A stretch of DNA of 64,000 nt, taken from assembly GCF_900162665.1 (NCBI RefSeq), contig NZ_LT727811.1, positions 500,063-564,062 on the forward strand. The letters run 5' to 3'. Position 1 is the stretch's first letter; every line of letters begins with the position of its first letter. The notes beneath the pieces were generated by a model that searched no databases, was not told where the DNA came from, and saw only the letters and a program-made list of their open reading frames with translations. Shown in pieces: positions 55,237 to 63,733 of this stretch. The translations under genes and the position numbers were made by a program. Source of the DNA: Oceanobacillus sojae (lineage in GTDB: Bacteria > Bacillota > Bacilli > Bacillales > Amphibacillaceae).

Positions 55237-56421
55237 CTACTTATTCTCAGCCATATAATCTAACACCGCGGTACCCAATACCTTAGCTGCAATAAGCAAT
55301 CCTCTTTCATCAATATCAAATTTCGGATGATGATGCGGATACGTCGGCTTGCCGGTAACCTCAGCACCTGTAAAGAAAAATGTACCCTTCACATGTTGGA
55401 GATAATAAGAAAAGTCCTCTCCACCCATGATTTTCGGTGATTCTGTTACCTCTTTAACTCCAGGCACTTCTTTTGCCAGTTCAGCAACAAAGGCTGTTTC
55501 CTCTGCATGATTGACAAGAGCCGGATAGCCTCTCTGATAATTTAAAACACCTTCTGCACCAGATAATGCACAGGTAGAAGCAACAATTGTCTCCATCTCG
55601 TTTTCAATCAAATCTTGTACTTTTTTATCAAAAGTACGGACAGTTCCTTTTAAGAGTGCTGTATCAGCAATCACATTATTCGCATTTTTTGCTTCAAAGG
55701 ATCCTACAGAAACAACCGCCAGATCTAATGGGTCTACCTTTCTGCTGACTATTTGCTGTAAATTCGTTACAAGCTGGCTCCCTATTAAAATACTATCCTT
55801 TGTCTGATGAGGTGATGCTCCATGACCGCCTTTTCCCTGAATATGAATATCAAAGAAATCTGCTGCAGCCTGGAGAGGACCTACCCGGTAACGAATTTCA
55901 CCAAGAGGAACCTGAGCTTGCAGATGTGTACCAAAAATCACGTCGACTCCATCTAAGCAGCCATCCTCAATCATTGGTTTTGCACCGCCTGGAATCATTT
56001 CTTCTGCATGCTGATGAATAAACACAACAGTTCCTGCTAAATCTTCTTTCATTCCATTTAATACTTTCGCTAAACCAAGCAGTGTTGCTGTATGCCCATC
56101 ATGTCCACAAGCATGCATTACCCCTGGATTTTCAGATTTAAAAGGGAGATCCGTTTCTTCCTGAATAGGTAAGGCATCAAAATCAGCACGCAGCGCTATA
56201 GTAGGTCCTGGATTTTCTCCCTCTAAATAGGCTACAACTCCGTTTCCTCCTACATTGGTTCGTACGCGATGCCCCAGCTTTTCATGAAATGCTGCGATAT
56301 ATTCCGGTGTCTCCTTCTCTTGAAACGACAATTCTGGATGCCGATGCAGATGCCTTCTAATAGCTACAATTTCTTCATAAGTATCATCTAAATTCCCATA
56401 CAATAAGTCCTTTTCCTTCAT
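55237..56421 (-). CDS. M20D amidohydrolase (N-acyl amino acid hydrolase family)
   Basis: Seen: 394 residues. RHLHRHPELSFQEKETPEYI, ADFDALPIQEETDLPF, CGHDGHTATLLG, QHAEEMIPGGAKPMIEDG, GKGGHGASPHQTKDS and MGGEDFSYYLQ are all present: complete metal and dimer motifs of the HipO/AmhX group. Known: removes acyl groups from amino acids, or cleaves hippurate or some dipeptides. Last gene of the Opp-type operon, 45 bp after the M24 gene. Inferred: final processing of imported peptides or N-acylated amino acids. Confidence 0.92.
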   Translation of the reverse strand: MKEKDLLYGNLDDTYEEIVAIRRHLHRHPELSFQEKETPEYIAAFHEKLGHRVRTNVGGNGVVAYLEGENPGPTIALRADFDALPIQEETDLPFKSENPGVMHACGHDGHTATLLGLAKVLNGMKEDLAGTVVFIHQHAEEMIPGGAKPMIEDGCLDGVDVIFGTHLQAQVPLGEIRYRVGPLQAAADFFDIHIQGKGGHGASPHQTKDSILIGSQLVTNLQQIVSRKVDPLDLAVVSVGSFEAKNANNVIADTALLKGTVRTFDKKVQDLIENEMETIVASTCALSGAEGVLNYQRGYPALVNHAEETAFVAELAKEVPGVKEVTESPKIMGGEDFSYYLQHVKGTFFFTGAEVTGKPTYPHHHPKFDIDERGLLIAAKVLGTAVLDYMAENK

Positions 56422-56466
56422 GCTCCCTTACCTCCGCGTTTTAAATTTTATAACATAAATACTATT

Positions 56467-57645
56467 CTAACAAATTAATGAATTTAAGTCTCTTGGGTAG
56501 TAGGTGAGCATTTCTATGCCATTTTCCGTTATCAAAACAGTATCCGAATGTCTGAATCCGCCTAACCCCGGTACATAAACTCCCGGTTCAACTGTAACAA
56601 CCATTCCCGGTTTCATTTCCCGATGATCTCCTAAATCAAAGAAAGGAGCTTCATGTCCAAGTATACCAATATTATGCCCTGTATGGTGTCTGGTCAGTTC
56701 CGCAATACCTTCCTGTTTAAAGAATTCCTGTACCTGCTCCTCTACAAAGGAGAAAGGTTTTCCTGGCTGAATAGCTTTAAAAGCAACCTCTTGTGCTCTA
56801 TACATATAATCAAAATGCTTTTCCTGCTCTGGAGAAAATTCTTCCACAAACATAACTCTTTCCAGCTCACTGTTATAGCCAAAAACACTTGCTCCCGCTC
56901 CTGTTACTAAGGTATCCCCTTTTGATAGAATAATATTTTGTGTCACAGCATGCGGGAAAGCAGATTCAGGTCCAATCTGGCCTCTAAAAATGGCATGTGC
57001 TGTTCCGCCGTGCGGCTTATATTCCGGCCCTAAGGTTTCAATCATAGCCAAAGTGGCTTCGTTAGATGCTTTTGTTGTAATTTCGATTTCACTTACTCCG
57101 GCTTTCGTATACTTTTGCAATAAACGATGCGCTAAATTCCCCCAGCGGCAAGACTCTTTAATAAGCTCTATTTCATTTCGTGATTTTACAAATCGCAATT
57201 CTTCTATAACTCCTCGCAGAGATTGAAACGATTTTGCTGTAATAAGCTGATCAATACTCGGTCCTTCATATCCCATGGAAGACCCGTAGCCGATAGAATC
57301 ATACCCAACTGTTTTCCCTTCAAATCCATTATCAATAAGGACTTCTTTAAAATATTCCATAGAATGCTTGATACCTGGGTATTCAGGATATGAATGAACA
57401 TGGTCGACAACAGAATACTCTTCTGCATGCTCATGCTCCAATTGAGGTACAAACAAATGGAATTGATGGTTGGAATCAACGGCTAGCCCAATCGGTCTTT
57501 CCGTGGGATGAAAATGGAAACCTGTTAAATAAAAAATATCGGCAACTGCAAATATAACAGCCACATCACAGCTTCTCCCTTCCACCTTTTCAATGAATTT
57601 CTGCTGGCGTTCTTTAAATTCAGACTTAGGAATTTCTAATAACAT
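56467..57645 (-). CDS. M24 metallopeptidase (Xaa-Pro dipeptidase-like)
   Basis: Seen: 392 residues. The creatinase-like N-domain includes VAVIFAVADIFYLTGFHFHP; the pita-bread domain has GASVFGYNSELER, HHTGHNIGILGHEAP, PGMVVTVEPGVYVPGLGG and HSDTVLI. Metal ligands His, Glu and Glu-region are clear, but the first Asp pair is not canonical (TGAGASVFGYNSELER has N/S where DxG...D is usual). Known: M24 enzymes cleave Xaa-Pro bonds or are creatinase-like hydrolases. Overlaps the ATPase gene by 20 bp. Inferred: processes imported peptides; altered Asp residues may reduce or alter metal use. Confidence 0.88.
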   Translation of the reverse strand: MLLEIPKSEFKERQQKFIEKVEGRSCDVAVIFAVADIFYLTGFHFHPTERPIGLAVDSNHQFHLFVPQLEHEHAEEYSVVDHVHSYPEYPGIKHSMEYFKEVLIDNGFEGKTVGYDSIGYGSSMGYEGPSIDQLITAKSFQSLRGVIEELRFVKSRNEIELIKESCRWGNLAHRLLQKYTKAGVSEIEITTKASNEATLAMIETLGPEYKPHGGTAHAIFRGQIGPESAFPHAVTQNIILSKGDTLVTGAGASVFGYNSELERVMFVEEFSPEQEKHFDYMYRAQEVAFKAIQPGKPFSFVEEQVQEFFKQEGIAELTRHHTGHNIGILGHEAPFFDLGDHREMKPGMVVTVEPGVYVPGLGGFRHSDTVLITENGIEMLTYYPRDLNSLIC

Positions 57646-58633
57646 CTTTTATTTCCTCCTTTGAATTTGTATATAGATGACAAGTCGCCTTATGTCCATC
57701 CGTAAAGAAAACTTCCTCAGGAGCTTTTTCACTGCAAATGTCCATAGCAAAAGGACACCTTGTATGGAATGGACAACCTTTGGGCGGATTGGCGGGACTT
57801 GGGACATCACCTTTTAAAATAATTCTTTTCCTCTCTTCTCGTGGATGAGCAACTGGAACTGCAGAAATTAACGCCTGGGTATAAGGGTGCTTAGGATTTT
57901 CAAATAGCTCCTCAGTCTCCGCTACCTCCACAATTTTCCCTAAATACATGACTGCTACTCTATCTGTCATGTGCTCAATAACACTTAAATCATGAGAAAT
58001 AAATAGATACGTTAATCCGAATTCCTTCTGTAAATCAAGCATTAGATTGATGACCTGAGATTGTACAGAGACATCCAATGCAGAAACTGGCTCATCGGCA
58101 ATAATAAAGTCCGGCTGTAAAATGACAGCTCTGGCTATGCCGATTCTCTGCCGCTGTCCTCCAGAAAATTCATGAGGATATCTATGCAAATGAGATTTAG
58201 ATAGTCCCACAATTTCTAAAATCTCATGTATTTTCTTTTCACGCTCCTTTCCTTCAAACTTTTTGTGGATTCGCAGAGGCTCCATTAAGATTTCCCGCAC
58301 AGTCTTCTTAGGATTCAAGGAAGCATACGGATCCTGAAAAATCATTTGAAAATCTTTTCTGAGCTTCCTCATATCGCTGTAGCTGATCTTTGTAATGTCT
58401 TTTCCCTGGAAATAAATTTCCCCGGCAGTTGCATCCGTTAAACCTAAAATTGTCTTCCCTGTCGTTGACTTTCCGCATCCCGATTCACCAACTAAAGCGT
58501 ATGTTTCTCCACGCTTAATCGAAAAACTCACATCATCAACAGCTCGAATGATTGTTTTTTGTTTAAACATTCCCTTAGAAACCTCATAATATTTCTTCAG
58601 GTTTTGGACTTTTACTAGATAATCCTCTGCCAT
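57626..58633 (-). CDS. Oligopeptide/dipeptide ABC transporter ATPase (OppF/DppF type)
   Basis: Seen: 335 residues. Walker A GESGCGKSTT, signature FSGGQRQRIGIARAV and Walker B DFIIADEPVSALD. The C-terminal peptide-transporter motif has four-cysteine-type CPFHTRCPFAMDICSEKAPE, as in Fe-S-containing DppF/OppF tails. Abuts the OppD-type gene with no gap. Known: powers peptide or nickel import with the second ATPase. Inferred from the linked M24 and M20 enzymes: peptides or N-acyl amino acids are the cargo. Confidence 0.94.
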   Translation of the reverse strand: MAEDYLVKVQNLKKYYEVSKGMFKQKTIIRAVDDVSFSIKRGETYALVGESGCGKSTTGKTILGLTDATAGEIYFQGKDITKISYSDMRKLRKDFQMIFQDPYASLNPKKTVREILMEPLRIHKKFEGKEREKKIHEILEIVGLSKSHLHRYPHEFSGGQRQRIGIARAVILQPDFIIADEPVSALDVSVQSQVINLMLDLQKEFGLTYLFISHDLSVIEHMTDRVAVMYLGKIVEVAETEELFENPKHPYTQALISAVPVAHPREERKRIILKGDVPSPANPPKGCPFHTRCPFAMDICSEKAPEEVFFTDGHKATCHLYTNSKEEIKDVIRNS

Positions 58634-59620
58634 TTACCTCACCACACCTTCATCAGAGCTTTGTAACCAGCACTTACTAAGATGTCCATCTTCCTGAAAT
58701 GCAGGCGGCGATTCTTGAAAACACTTTTCCATTGCTAACGGACAACGGTTAGCGAAAATACATCCCTGTTTTACCTGCTCCGGCTTGGGAACCTGCCCTT
58801 GAATAGCGTATAGCTTACTTTTCCGCTCATTATTTGAAGGCAGTGATTGAATCAGTCCTCTAGTGTAAGGATGCAAAGGACGATCAAATAATTCATTGAC
58901 TTCTGCCGATTCTACGATTTCTCCTGCATACATGACAACCACCCAGTCACACATTTCCGCAACAACACCTAAGTCATGCGTAATTAACATTAAGCTCCTA
59001 TCCTTCTTACTCGTTATCTTTTTCAACAGCGATAAGATTTGTGCCTGTATCGTTACATCCAGTGCCGTTGTCGGCTCATCAGCAATCATAAGCTTCGGTT
59101 CGCATAATAATGCCATAGATATCATTACACGCTGTCTCATTCCTCCAGACAGCTGATGCGGATATTCATGAATAATTTGTTCCGGACGAGGAATGCCGAC
59201 CTGTTTCAGTACTTTTATAATCGCTGCTTTTTGTTCTTTATTTGATAATTGGCGATGCCTTTTTAGCGGTTCACTTAATTGCTGTCCAATTGTAAATACA
59301 GGATTCAATGATGTCATCGGTTCTTGAAAAATCATTGAAATTTCATTCCCGCGTATTTTACGCCATTCTTTTTCCTTCAACTTTGTTAATTCTTTTCCAT
59401 CAAATAATATTTCTCCTGAAGGAATACTGCTTATTCTGTCCGGAAGTAACCCCATCACCGCCAGGGAGGTAACACTTTTTCCACTTCCAGACTCACCTAC
59501 AATCCCAACTGTTTGGCCTGCCTTGATTTGAAAGCTCACTTCTCGAATCGGCTGCACAATGTGCTTCCCATTTTGAAACTGAATCTTTAAGTCCTTAATT
59601 TCTAAAATGGATTCTGCCAC
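58634..59620 (-). CDS. Oligopeptide/dipeptide ABC transporter ATPase (OppD/DppD type)
   Basis: Seen: 328 residues. Walker A GESGSGKSVT, signature LSGGMRQRVMISMAL, Walker B PKLMIADEPTTALD and H-loop ITHDLGVVAEMCD. The tail with cysteines (CIFANRCPLAMEKC) matches the OppD/DppD class. Placed 18 bp after the permease gene at 59639. Known: heterodimer partner of the OppF-type ATPase. It appears intact and active. Confidence 0.94.
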   Translation of the reverse strand: MAESILEIKDLKIQFQNGKHIVQPIREVSFQIKAGQTVGIVGESGSGKSVTSLAVMGLLPDRISSIPSGEILFDGKELTKLKEKEWRKIRGNEISMIFQEPMTSLNPVFTIGQQLSEPLKRHRQLSNKEQKAAIIKVLKQVGIPRPEQIIHEYPHQLSGGMRQRVMISMALLCEPKLMIADEPTTALDVTIQAQILSLLKKITSKKDRSLMLITHDLGVVAEMCDWVVVMYAGEIVESAEVNELFDRPLHPYTRGLIQSLPSNNERKSKLYAIQGQVPKPEQVKQGCIFANRCPLAMEKCFQESPPAFQEDGHLSKCWLQSSDEGVVR

Positions 59621-59638
59621 TGGTAAAACACCTCCCTG

Positions 59639-60559
59639 CTATTTCCCTTTGATCTTCGGATCTAACGTATCTCTCAGCCAATCCCCGAACAAATTAATGC
59701 CAAGTGCAGTGATAATAATAGCTAACCCGGGAAATGTAATTAACCACCAGGCACTAAATATAAAATCTTTCCCCTCGCTTAACATATTCCCCCAAGCAGG
59801 CGTCGGAGGCTGCACGCCGAATCCTAGAAAGCTGACAGAAGCTTCCGCAATAATAAACGAACTTATCTGCAAAGAAGCAAGAATAATCATTGGTGTAAAT
59901 AGATTCGGAACAATATGCTTTATCAGGATTTCAAATCGGGAAACGCCGGTTGCTACAGCAGCCTGGATAAAATCCTTCTCACGCAAAGCAAGAACTTCAC
60001 TTCTAATTACCCGTGCAAAAATGACCCAGCCTCCAATAGCAAGCGAGATAATGATATTCTTTAGACCCGCTCCCAGAACAGCATTAATAATAAGCACCAG
60101 TAAAATAAACGGAAAGCTCAGCTGTACATCGACCAGACGCATCAACACAATATCAATCCAGCCCCGGAAAAAGCCGGATATAATTCCGATAACTGTACCA
60201 ATCAACCCTGCAATTAAAACCGTAGATAAACCAATAATCACAGATATTCGTGCTCCTAAAATAATTCTGGAAAGCAAATCCCGGCCTAAATGATCTGTCC
60301 CTAACAAATGTCCATCTGTTAAAGGAGGTAGAAGCTTTGCAGTCAATTCCGTTTTGACAGGATCATATGGCGCAATCCAATGTCCAAAAATACTTAGAAA
60401 GAGTAAGATGAAAATAATCGCAACTCCCAGCAGTCCCGTCCAGCTGTGTAACAGGCTGGTAAAGAATTCTGCTGCCTTTGTCTTTTGGGAAAATGCCAGC
60501 GAATCGTCTTCTGGAATCAGTGGTTCATTTGGTATACTAGAAGCCATAGAAACACTCAC
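59639..60559 (-). CDS. Oligopeptide/dipeptide ABC transporter permease (OppC/DppC type)
   Basis: Seen: 306 residues with six helices. Its soluble N-terminal part precedes WTGLLGVAIIFILLFLSIFG. DHLGRDLLSRIILGARISV is the DppC signature, and ATGVSRFEILIKHIVPN the EAA loop touching the ATPases. The gene starts immediately after the OppB-type stop (60560), so the two are coupled. Known: forms the membrane pore with the OppB-type subunit. Confidence 0.94.
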   Translation of the reverse strand: MSVSMASSIPNEPLIPEDDSLAFSQKTKAAEFFTSLLHSWTGLLGVAIIFILLFLSIFGHWIAPYDPVKTELTAKLLPPLTDGHLLGTDHLGRDLLSRIILGARISVIIGLSTVLIAGLIGTVIGIISGFFRGWIDIVLMRLVDVQLSFPFILLVLIINAVLGAGLKNIIISLAIGGWVIFARVIRSEVLALREKDFIQAAVATGVSRFEILIKHIVPNLFTPMIILASLQISSFIIAEASVSFLGFGVQPPTPAWGNMLSEGKDFIFSAWWLITFPGLAIIITALGINLFGDWLRDTLDPKIKGK

Positions 60560-61477
60560 CTACTTTACTCGAATTTGCGGATTAACATACGCATAGATTA
60601 CATCTGCCAGGAAATTAATCACTGTATAAATTAATGCAATAATAAATACACCAGCTAACACTACCGGAAAATCCCTTGTCATCAGTGCTTGTTCAATCAA
60701 TCGGCCAACTCCCGGCCACGAAAAGACAATTTCTGTAATGACCGCTCCGCCAAGCAGCTCGCCAAGATCTAGAGCCACCAGTGTAATAATTGGAATCAAT
60801 GAATTTTTTAAAGCATATTTCATTATCAGCGGAAACGTCGGCGTACCGGAAGCTTTTGCAGTACGAATAAAATCCTGCTGAAGAACATCGAGCATCGCTG
60901 ACCTTGTAAACCTGGTGAATCTGGCCGTACTATAGAAAGCTAAGGTAAGCATGGGCAGAATCATATGTATTGGTGTTCCTGCTCCGCCAGACGGTAATAT
61001 TTTCAACTGCGCGGCAAATAAAAATATCAGAAGCAGTCCCATCCAGAATGTTGGAATAGCCTGACCGATAACCGTTAATCCAACTGCAACCCGGTCAAAA
61101 ATAGAATTGCGGTAATAAGCAGACAAAACTCCTAATGGAATAGCTATAACTAAAGCAAGAATCAGTGCTGCCGCTGCTAATTGAAAGGTCGCCGGCAAAC
61201 GATCCAGTACACTTTGCAATGCATCCTGCTGCGTTCTTAATGATTCACCAAAATCTCCCTGAACGGCATTACCCATAAATTCCCCATACTGCACATAGAG
61301 CGGCCTGTCTAACCCCATTTGGTGCTGAAATGCCTCAATCTGTTCTCTGGAAGCATCCTGAGGCAGGAAAAGTGTTGTTGGATCTCCAGACAAACGCATT
61401 AAAAAGAAAACTGCCGTAAGGACTAAAAATACAACTAGTATTCCTTGAAAAAAACGCTTCACAATGAAATCTAGCAT
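60560..61477 (-). CDS. Oligopeptide/dipeptide ABC transporter permease (OppB/DppB type)
   Basis: Seen: 305 residues with six helices. MGLDRPLYVQYGEFMGNAVQ follows TM1 (typical DppB), the EAA loop is KASGTPTFPLIMKYALKNSL, and the C-terminal FSWPGVGRLIEQALMTRDFP is the family hallmark. It lies 89 bp after the binding-protein gene, a gap that contains a strong stem-loop. Known: pore subunit. Inferred: expressed at a lower level than the binding protein because of that attenuator. Confidence 0.94.
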   Translation of the reverse strand: MLDFIVKRFFQGILVVFLVLTAVFFLMRLSGDPTTLFLPQDASREQIEAFQHQMGLDRPLYVQYGEFMGNAVQGDFGESLRTQQDALQSVLDRLPATFQLAAAALILALVIAIPLGVLSAYYRNSIFDRVAVGLTVIGQAIPTFWMGLLLIFLFAAQLKILPSGGAGTPIHMILPMLTLAFYSTARFTRFTRSAMLDVLQQDFIRTAKASGTPTFPLIMKYALKNSLIPIITLVALDLGELLGGAVITEIVFSWPGVGRLIEQALMTRDFPVVLAGVFIIALIYTVINFLADVIYAYVNPQIRVK

Positions 61478-61519
61478 GGTTGTCCCCCTTTACTGGTTTC
61501 TATGCAATATCTTTGTATT

Positions 61520-61554
61520 AAAAAGGCGGAAAGAAACCTGTATTTCCTTCCACC
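61520..61554 (-). terminator. Intrinsic attenuator between binding protein and permease genes
   Basis: On the minus strand GGTGGAAGGAAAT (complement of 61542-61554) pairs along 13 positions, with some G-U, with GTTTCTTTCCGCC (complement of 61525-61537). The loop is ACAG and five T follow. It sits inside the operon, 13 bp past the binding-protein stop. Confidence 0.75.
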
Positions 61555-61566
61555 CTCGCATCATTC

Positions 61567-63120
61567 CTACTCCCAGGACATATCGTATATCACAATTCTT
61601 TCATCCACTCTTGGCTCAAAGTCCAAATCTGATCTGACTGCATATAAATCAGCCTGCTGCCATAATGGAACCCAAACCGCCTGCTCAACTAACTTACGCT
61701 GAAGCTCTGCATAGGCATCGAAGCGATCGTCCGGATCGAAAGTGCCGTTAGCATCATAGATTTCCTGATCAATCTCTTCATCATGAAAACTGCTATAAGG
61801 AGCATCCTCCGTAAATAAGTTTCCGATTGTCCCCTGCTGTTCAAAAGCAGGTCCCCATCCAAGAATAAACATATCTCCCATTTCTCTGTTTTGAATTCTC
61901 TCTAAATGATTTCCCCATTCATTTACAGAAACATCTACTTGAATACCAATCTCTCCAAGCTGTGCAGCAATCGCTTGTGCTACCTGATTATCCATAGGAT
62001 AACGTCCGCTTGGTGTTTCTAAAGTCAAACTAATCTCTTCAGGTGTGTACCCTGCTTCTTCAATCAGTTCAACAGCTTTATCCGGGTCATAACCATAATC
62101 CTCTGTTTCTACATAGCCGGAGTTAACAGGTGACAATGGGCCGGTAATCTTTGTGCCGTACCCGTTTAAAACATTTTCCAGCAAAGAATCTACATCGACA
62201 GCATAGTTAATCGCCTGACGTACCTTTTGATCCTGAAGAGGTCCATCATGAAATGTATTCAAAGCAACATAATTGATTCTTGATGAAGAAGCCTCTCCTA
62301 TTTTAGAGTTATCATCATTTTCAATTTCTGCTACGGAGTCTACCGGGATATTTTTAAATAAATCAACTTCTCCACTTAAGAAGGCTGATAATCGGGAGCT
62401 GAACTCCGGAATATAACGAAATTCAACATTCTTAATCTCCGGCTCTCCTTTCCAATAATCATCATAAGCTTCTAATTTCAGATGATTATCGCGTGACCAT
62501 TCCACGAATTGATAAGGACCTGTCCCCACTGGCTCATTGGCAGCTGTATCGTTCCCAACGTCCTCAACATACCCCGGCTCCATAATCAGCAAATCCTCTG
62601 TGATTCTCTCCATTAAATCCGGGAAGGGTCTGGATGTTGTTATTTCTATTTCATAAGGAGATATAACAGTTACTTCCTCAATGTCCACCCAGCGTGAACG
62701 ATAAAAAGATTGATTGGATTCATCTAAAATATAATCAATACTGAACTTCACAGCATCTGCATTAAATTCAGCGCCATTATGAAAGGTTACCCCTTCCTTC
62801 AGCTGAAAGCGCCATGTTAATTCATCGATATTCTCCCATGATTCCGCTAAATTAGGGACATAATCCTTTGTTTCTATATCACGCTCAATAAGAGGTTCAT
62901 AGATATTCCTTATCTGTGCATCTGTGACGTAATTTACATCCGTGTTAGCCATCAGAGTTGCTGCATCGGATTCAAATCCAATGACAATTGAGTCCTTTGA
63001 GTCTCCTCCATCTCCGCTTCCCTCTCCTCCACTATCCTCTCCACCAGCAGTTTCTTCTGTACAAGCTGCTAAAACAAAAAACATCATTGAAAGTAATGCT
63101 AAGAAAAACATTTTTTTCAT
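61567..63120 (-). CDS. Oligopeptide/dipeptide ABC transporter, substrate-binding lipoprotein (SBP family 5)
   Basis: Seen: 517 residues. The lipoprotein signal has lipobox LAAC (about residue 20), a Gly/Ser/Asp-rich linker follows to about 43. Then comes the family 5 binding fold with YVPNLAESWENIDELTWRFQLKEGVTFHNGAEF and NRYPMDNQVAQAIAAQLGEI-like segments. Known: such proteins capture peptides, nickel or other small solutes at the cell surface. The start lies 1 bp after the MarR stop, so the regulator and transporter share a transcript. Cargo is inferred to be peptide because M24 and M20 genes follow. Confidence 0.93.
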   Translation of the reverse strand: MKKMFFLALLSMMFFVLAACTEETAGGEDSGGEGSGDGGDSKDSIVIGFESDAATLMANTDVNYVTDAQIRNIYEPLIERDIETKDYVPNLAESWENIDELTWRFQLKEGVTFHNGAEFNADAVKFSIDYILDESNQSFYRSRWVDIEEVTVISPYEIEITTSRPFPDLMERITEDLLIMEPGYVEDVGNDTAANEPVGTGPYQFVEWSRDNHLKLEAYDDYWKGEPEIKNVEFRYIPEFSSRLSAFLSGEVDLFKNIPVDSVAEIENDDNSKIGEASSSRINYVALNTFHDGPLQDQKVRQAINYAVDVDSLLENVLNGYGTKITGPLSPVNSGYVETEDYGYDPDKAVELIEEAGYTPEEISLTLETPSGRYPMDNQVAQAIAAQLGEIGIQVDVSVNEWGNHLERIQNREMGDMFILGWGPAFEQQGTIGNLFTEDAPYSSFHDEEIDQEIYDANGTFDPDDRFDAYAELQRKLVEQAVWVPLWQQADLYAVRSDLDFEPRVDERIVIYDMSWE

Positions 63121-63121
63121 T

Positions 63122-63559
63122 TCAATCTCTCCTATTCTTTGTTTCTAGTAAAGCTTCTATCTTATTCATAGACTCAATCAACACCCCGACATCCTGTTCA
63201 GAAATATCTTTAATCATTTCTTCTACTTTTTCATTTGCTCTGTCCTGAAGCTTCTTTAATTCCTCCCTTCCCTTTGACGTCAAATAAATATATTGCACTC
63301 TTCGATCCTTGCTGGAAGTAACTCTTTCTATGAGCTCTCTCTTCTCAAATTTTCGAAGAATCTTACTAATATATCCCTTATCCAGCACGAAATAATTGGA
63401 AAGATATTTGGCTGTGCAATCTTTCTTGTTGCTGGTTTCATACAGAATCATTGCCTCTGTGGCAGAAAAAGAACTGCCATCCGCATATAGTGATAAAATC
63501 CCCATTATTTTTATATAAAACCTATTAAATCGTTTTATTTCTTGAATCTGTTCTTCCAT
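63122..63559 (-). CDS. MarR-family transcriptional regulator
   Basis: Seen: 145 residues. A winged helix-turn-helix with VLDKGYISKILRKFEKRELI as recognition helix and SSKDRRVQYIYLTSKGREEL as wing; flanking helices form the dimer domain. First gene of the operon, immediately followed by the binding-protein gene. Known: MarR proteins are small-ligand-responsive dimers, usually autorepressors. Inferred: represses its own operon through palindromic AT-rich DNA over the promoter at 63621-63632. The inducer could be a peptide, amino acid or acyl compound. Confidence 0.9.
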   Translation of the reverse strand: MEEQIQEIKRFNRFYIKIMGILSLYADGSSFSATEAMILYETSNKKDCTAKYLSNYFVLDKGYISKILRKFEKRELIERVTSSKDRRVQYIYLTSKGREELKKLQDRANEKVEEMIKDISEQDVGVLIESMNKIEALLETKNRRD

Positions 63560-63620
63560 ACCTTTTCTGACACCGCCTATTGATAACTTAAGATTCTCTT
63601 AATAATAAATTTTCTAATAA

Positions 63621-63657
63621 TTATTTTAATAATATGGATATTAGTTGCATTTGTCAA
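63621..63657 (-). promoter_or_regulatory. Promoter and MarR operator candidate of the peptide operon
   Basis: On the minus strand TTGACA (complement of 63652-63657), 17-bp spacer and TATTAT (complement of 63629-63634): a near-consensus sigma-A promoter. The perfect inverted repeat TTATT-TT-AATAA (63621-63632) overlaps the -10 box, the expected site for autorepression by the MarR protein. Confidence 0.75.
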
Positions 63658-63682
63658 CTATTATTTTATGAAATAATCCAGA

Positions 63683-63718
63683 TAAAAAATCCACTTCATA
63701 GTAAAACAGAAGTGGATT
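63683..63718 (-). terminator. Terminator of the MFS transporter gene
   Basis: On the minus strand AATCCACTTC and GAAGTGGATT (complements of 63709-63718 and 63688-63697) form a perfect 10-bp stem followed by TTTTTATC. Confidence 0.85.
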
Positions 63719-63733
63719 CCTTATTAAGTCTAT

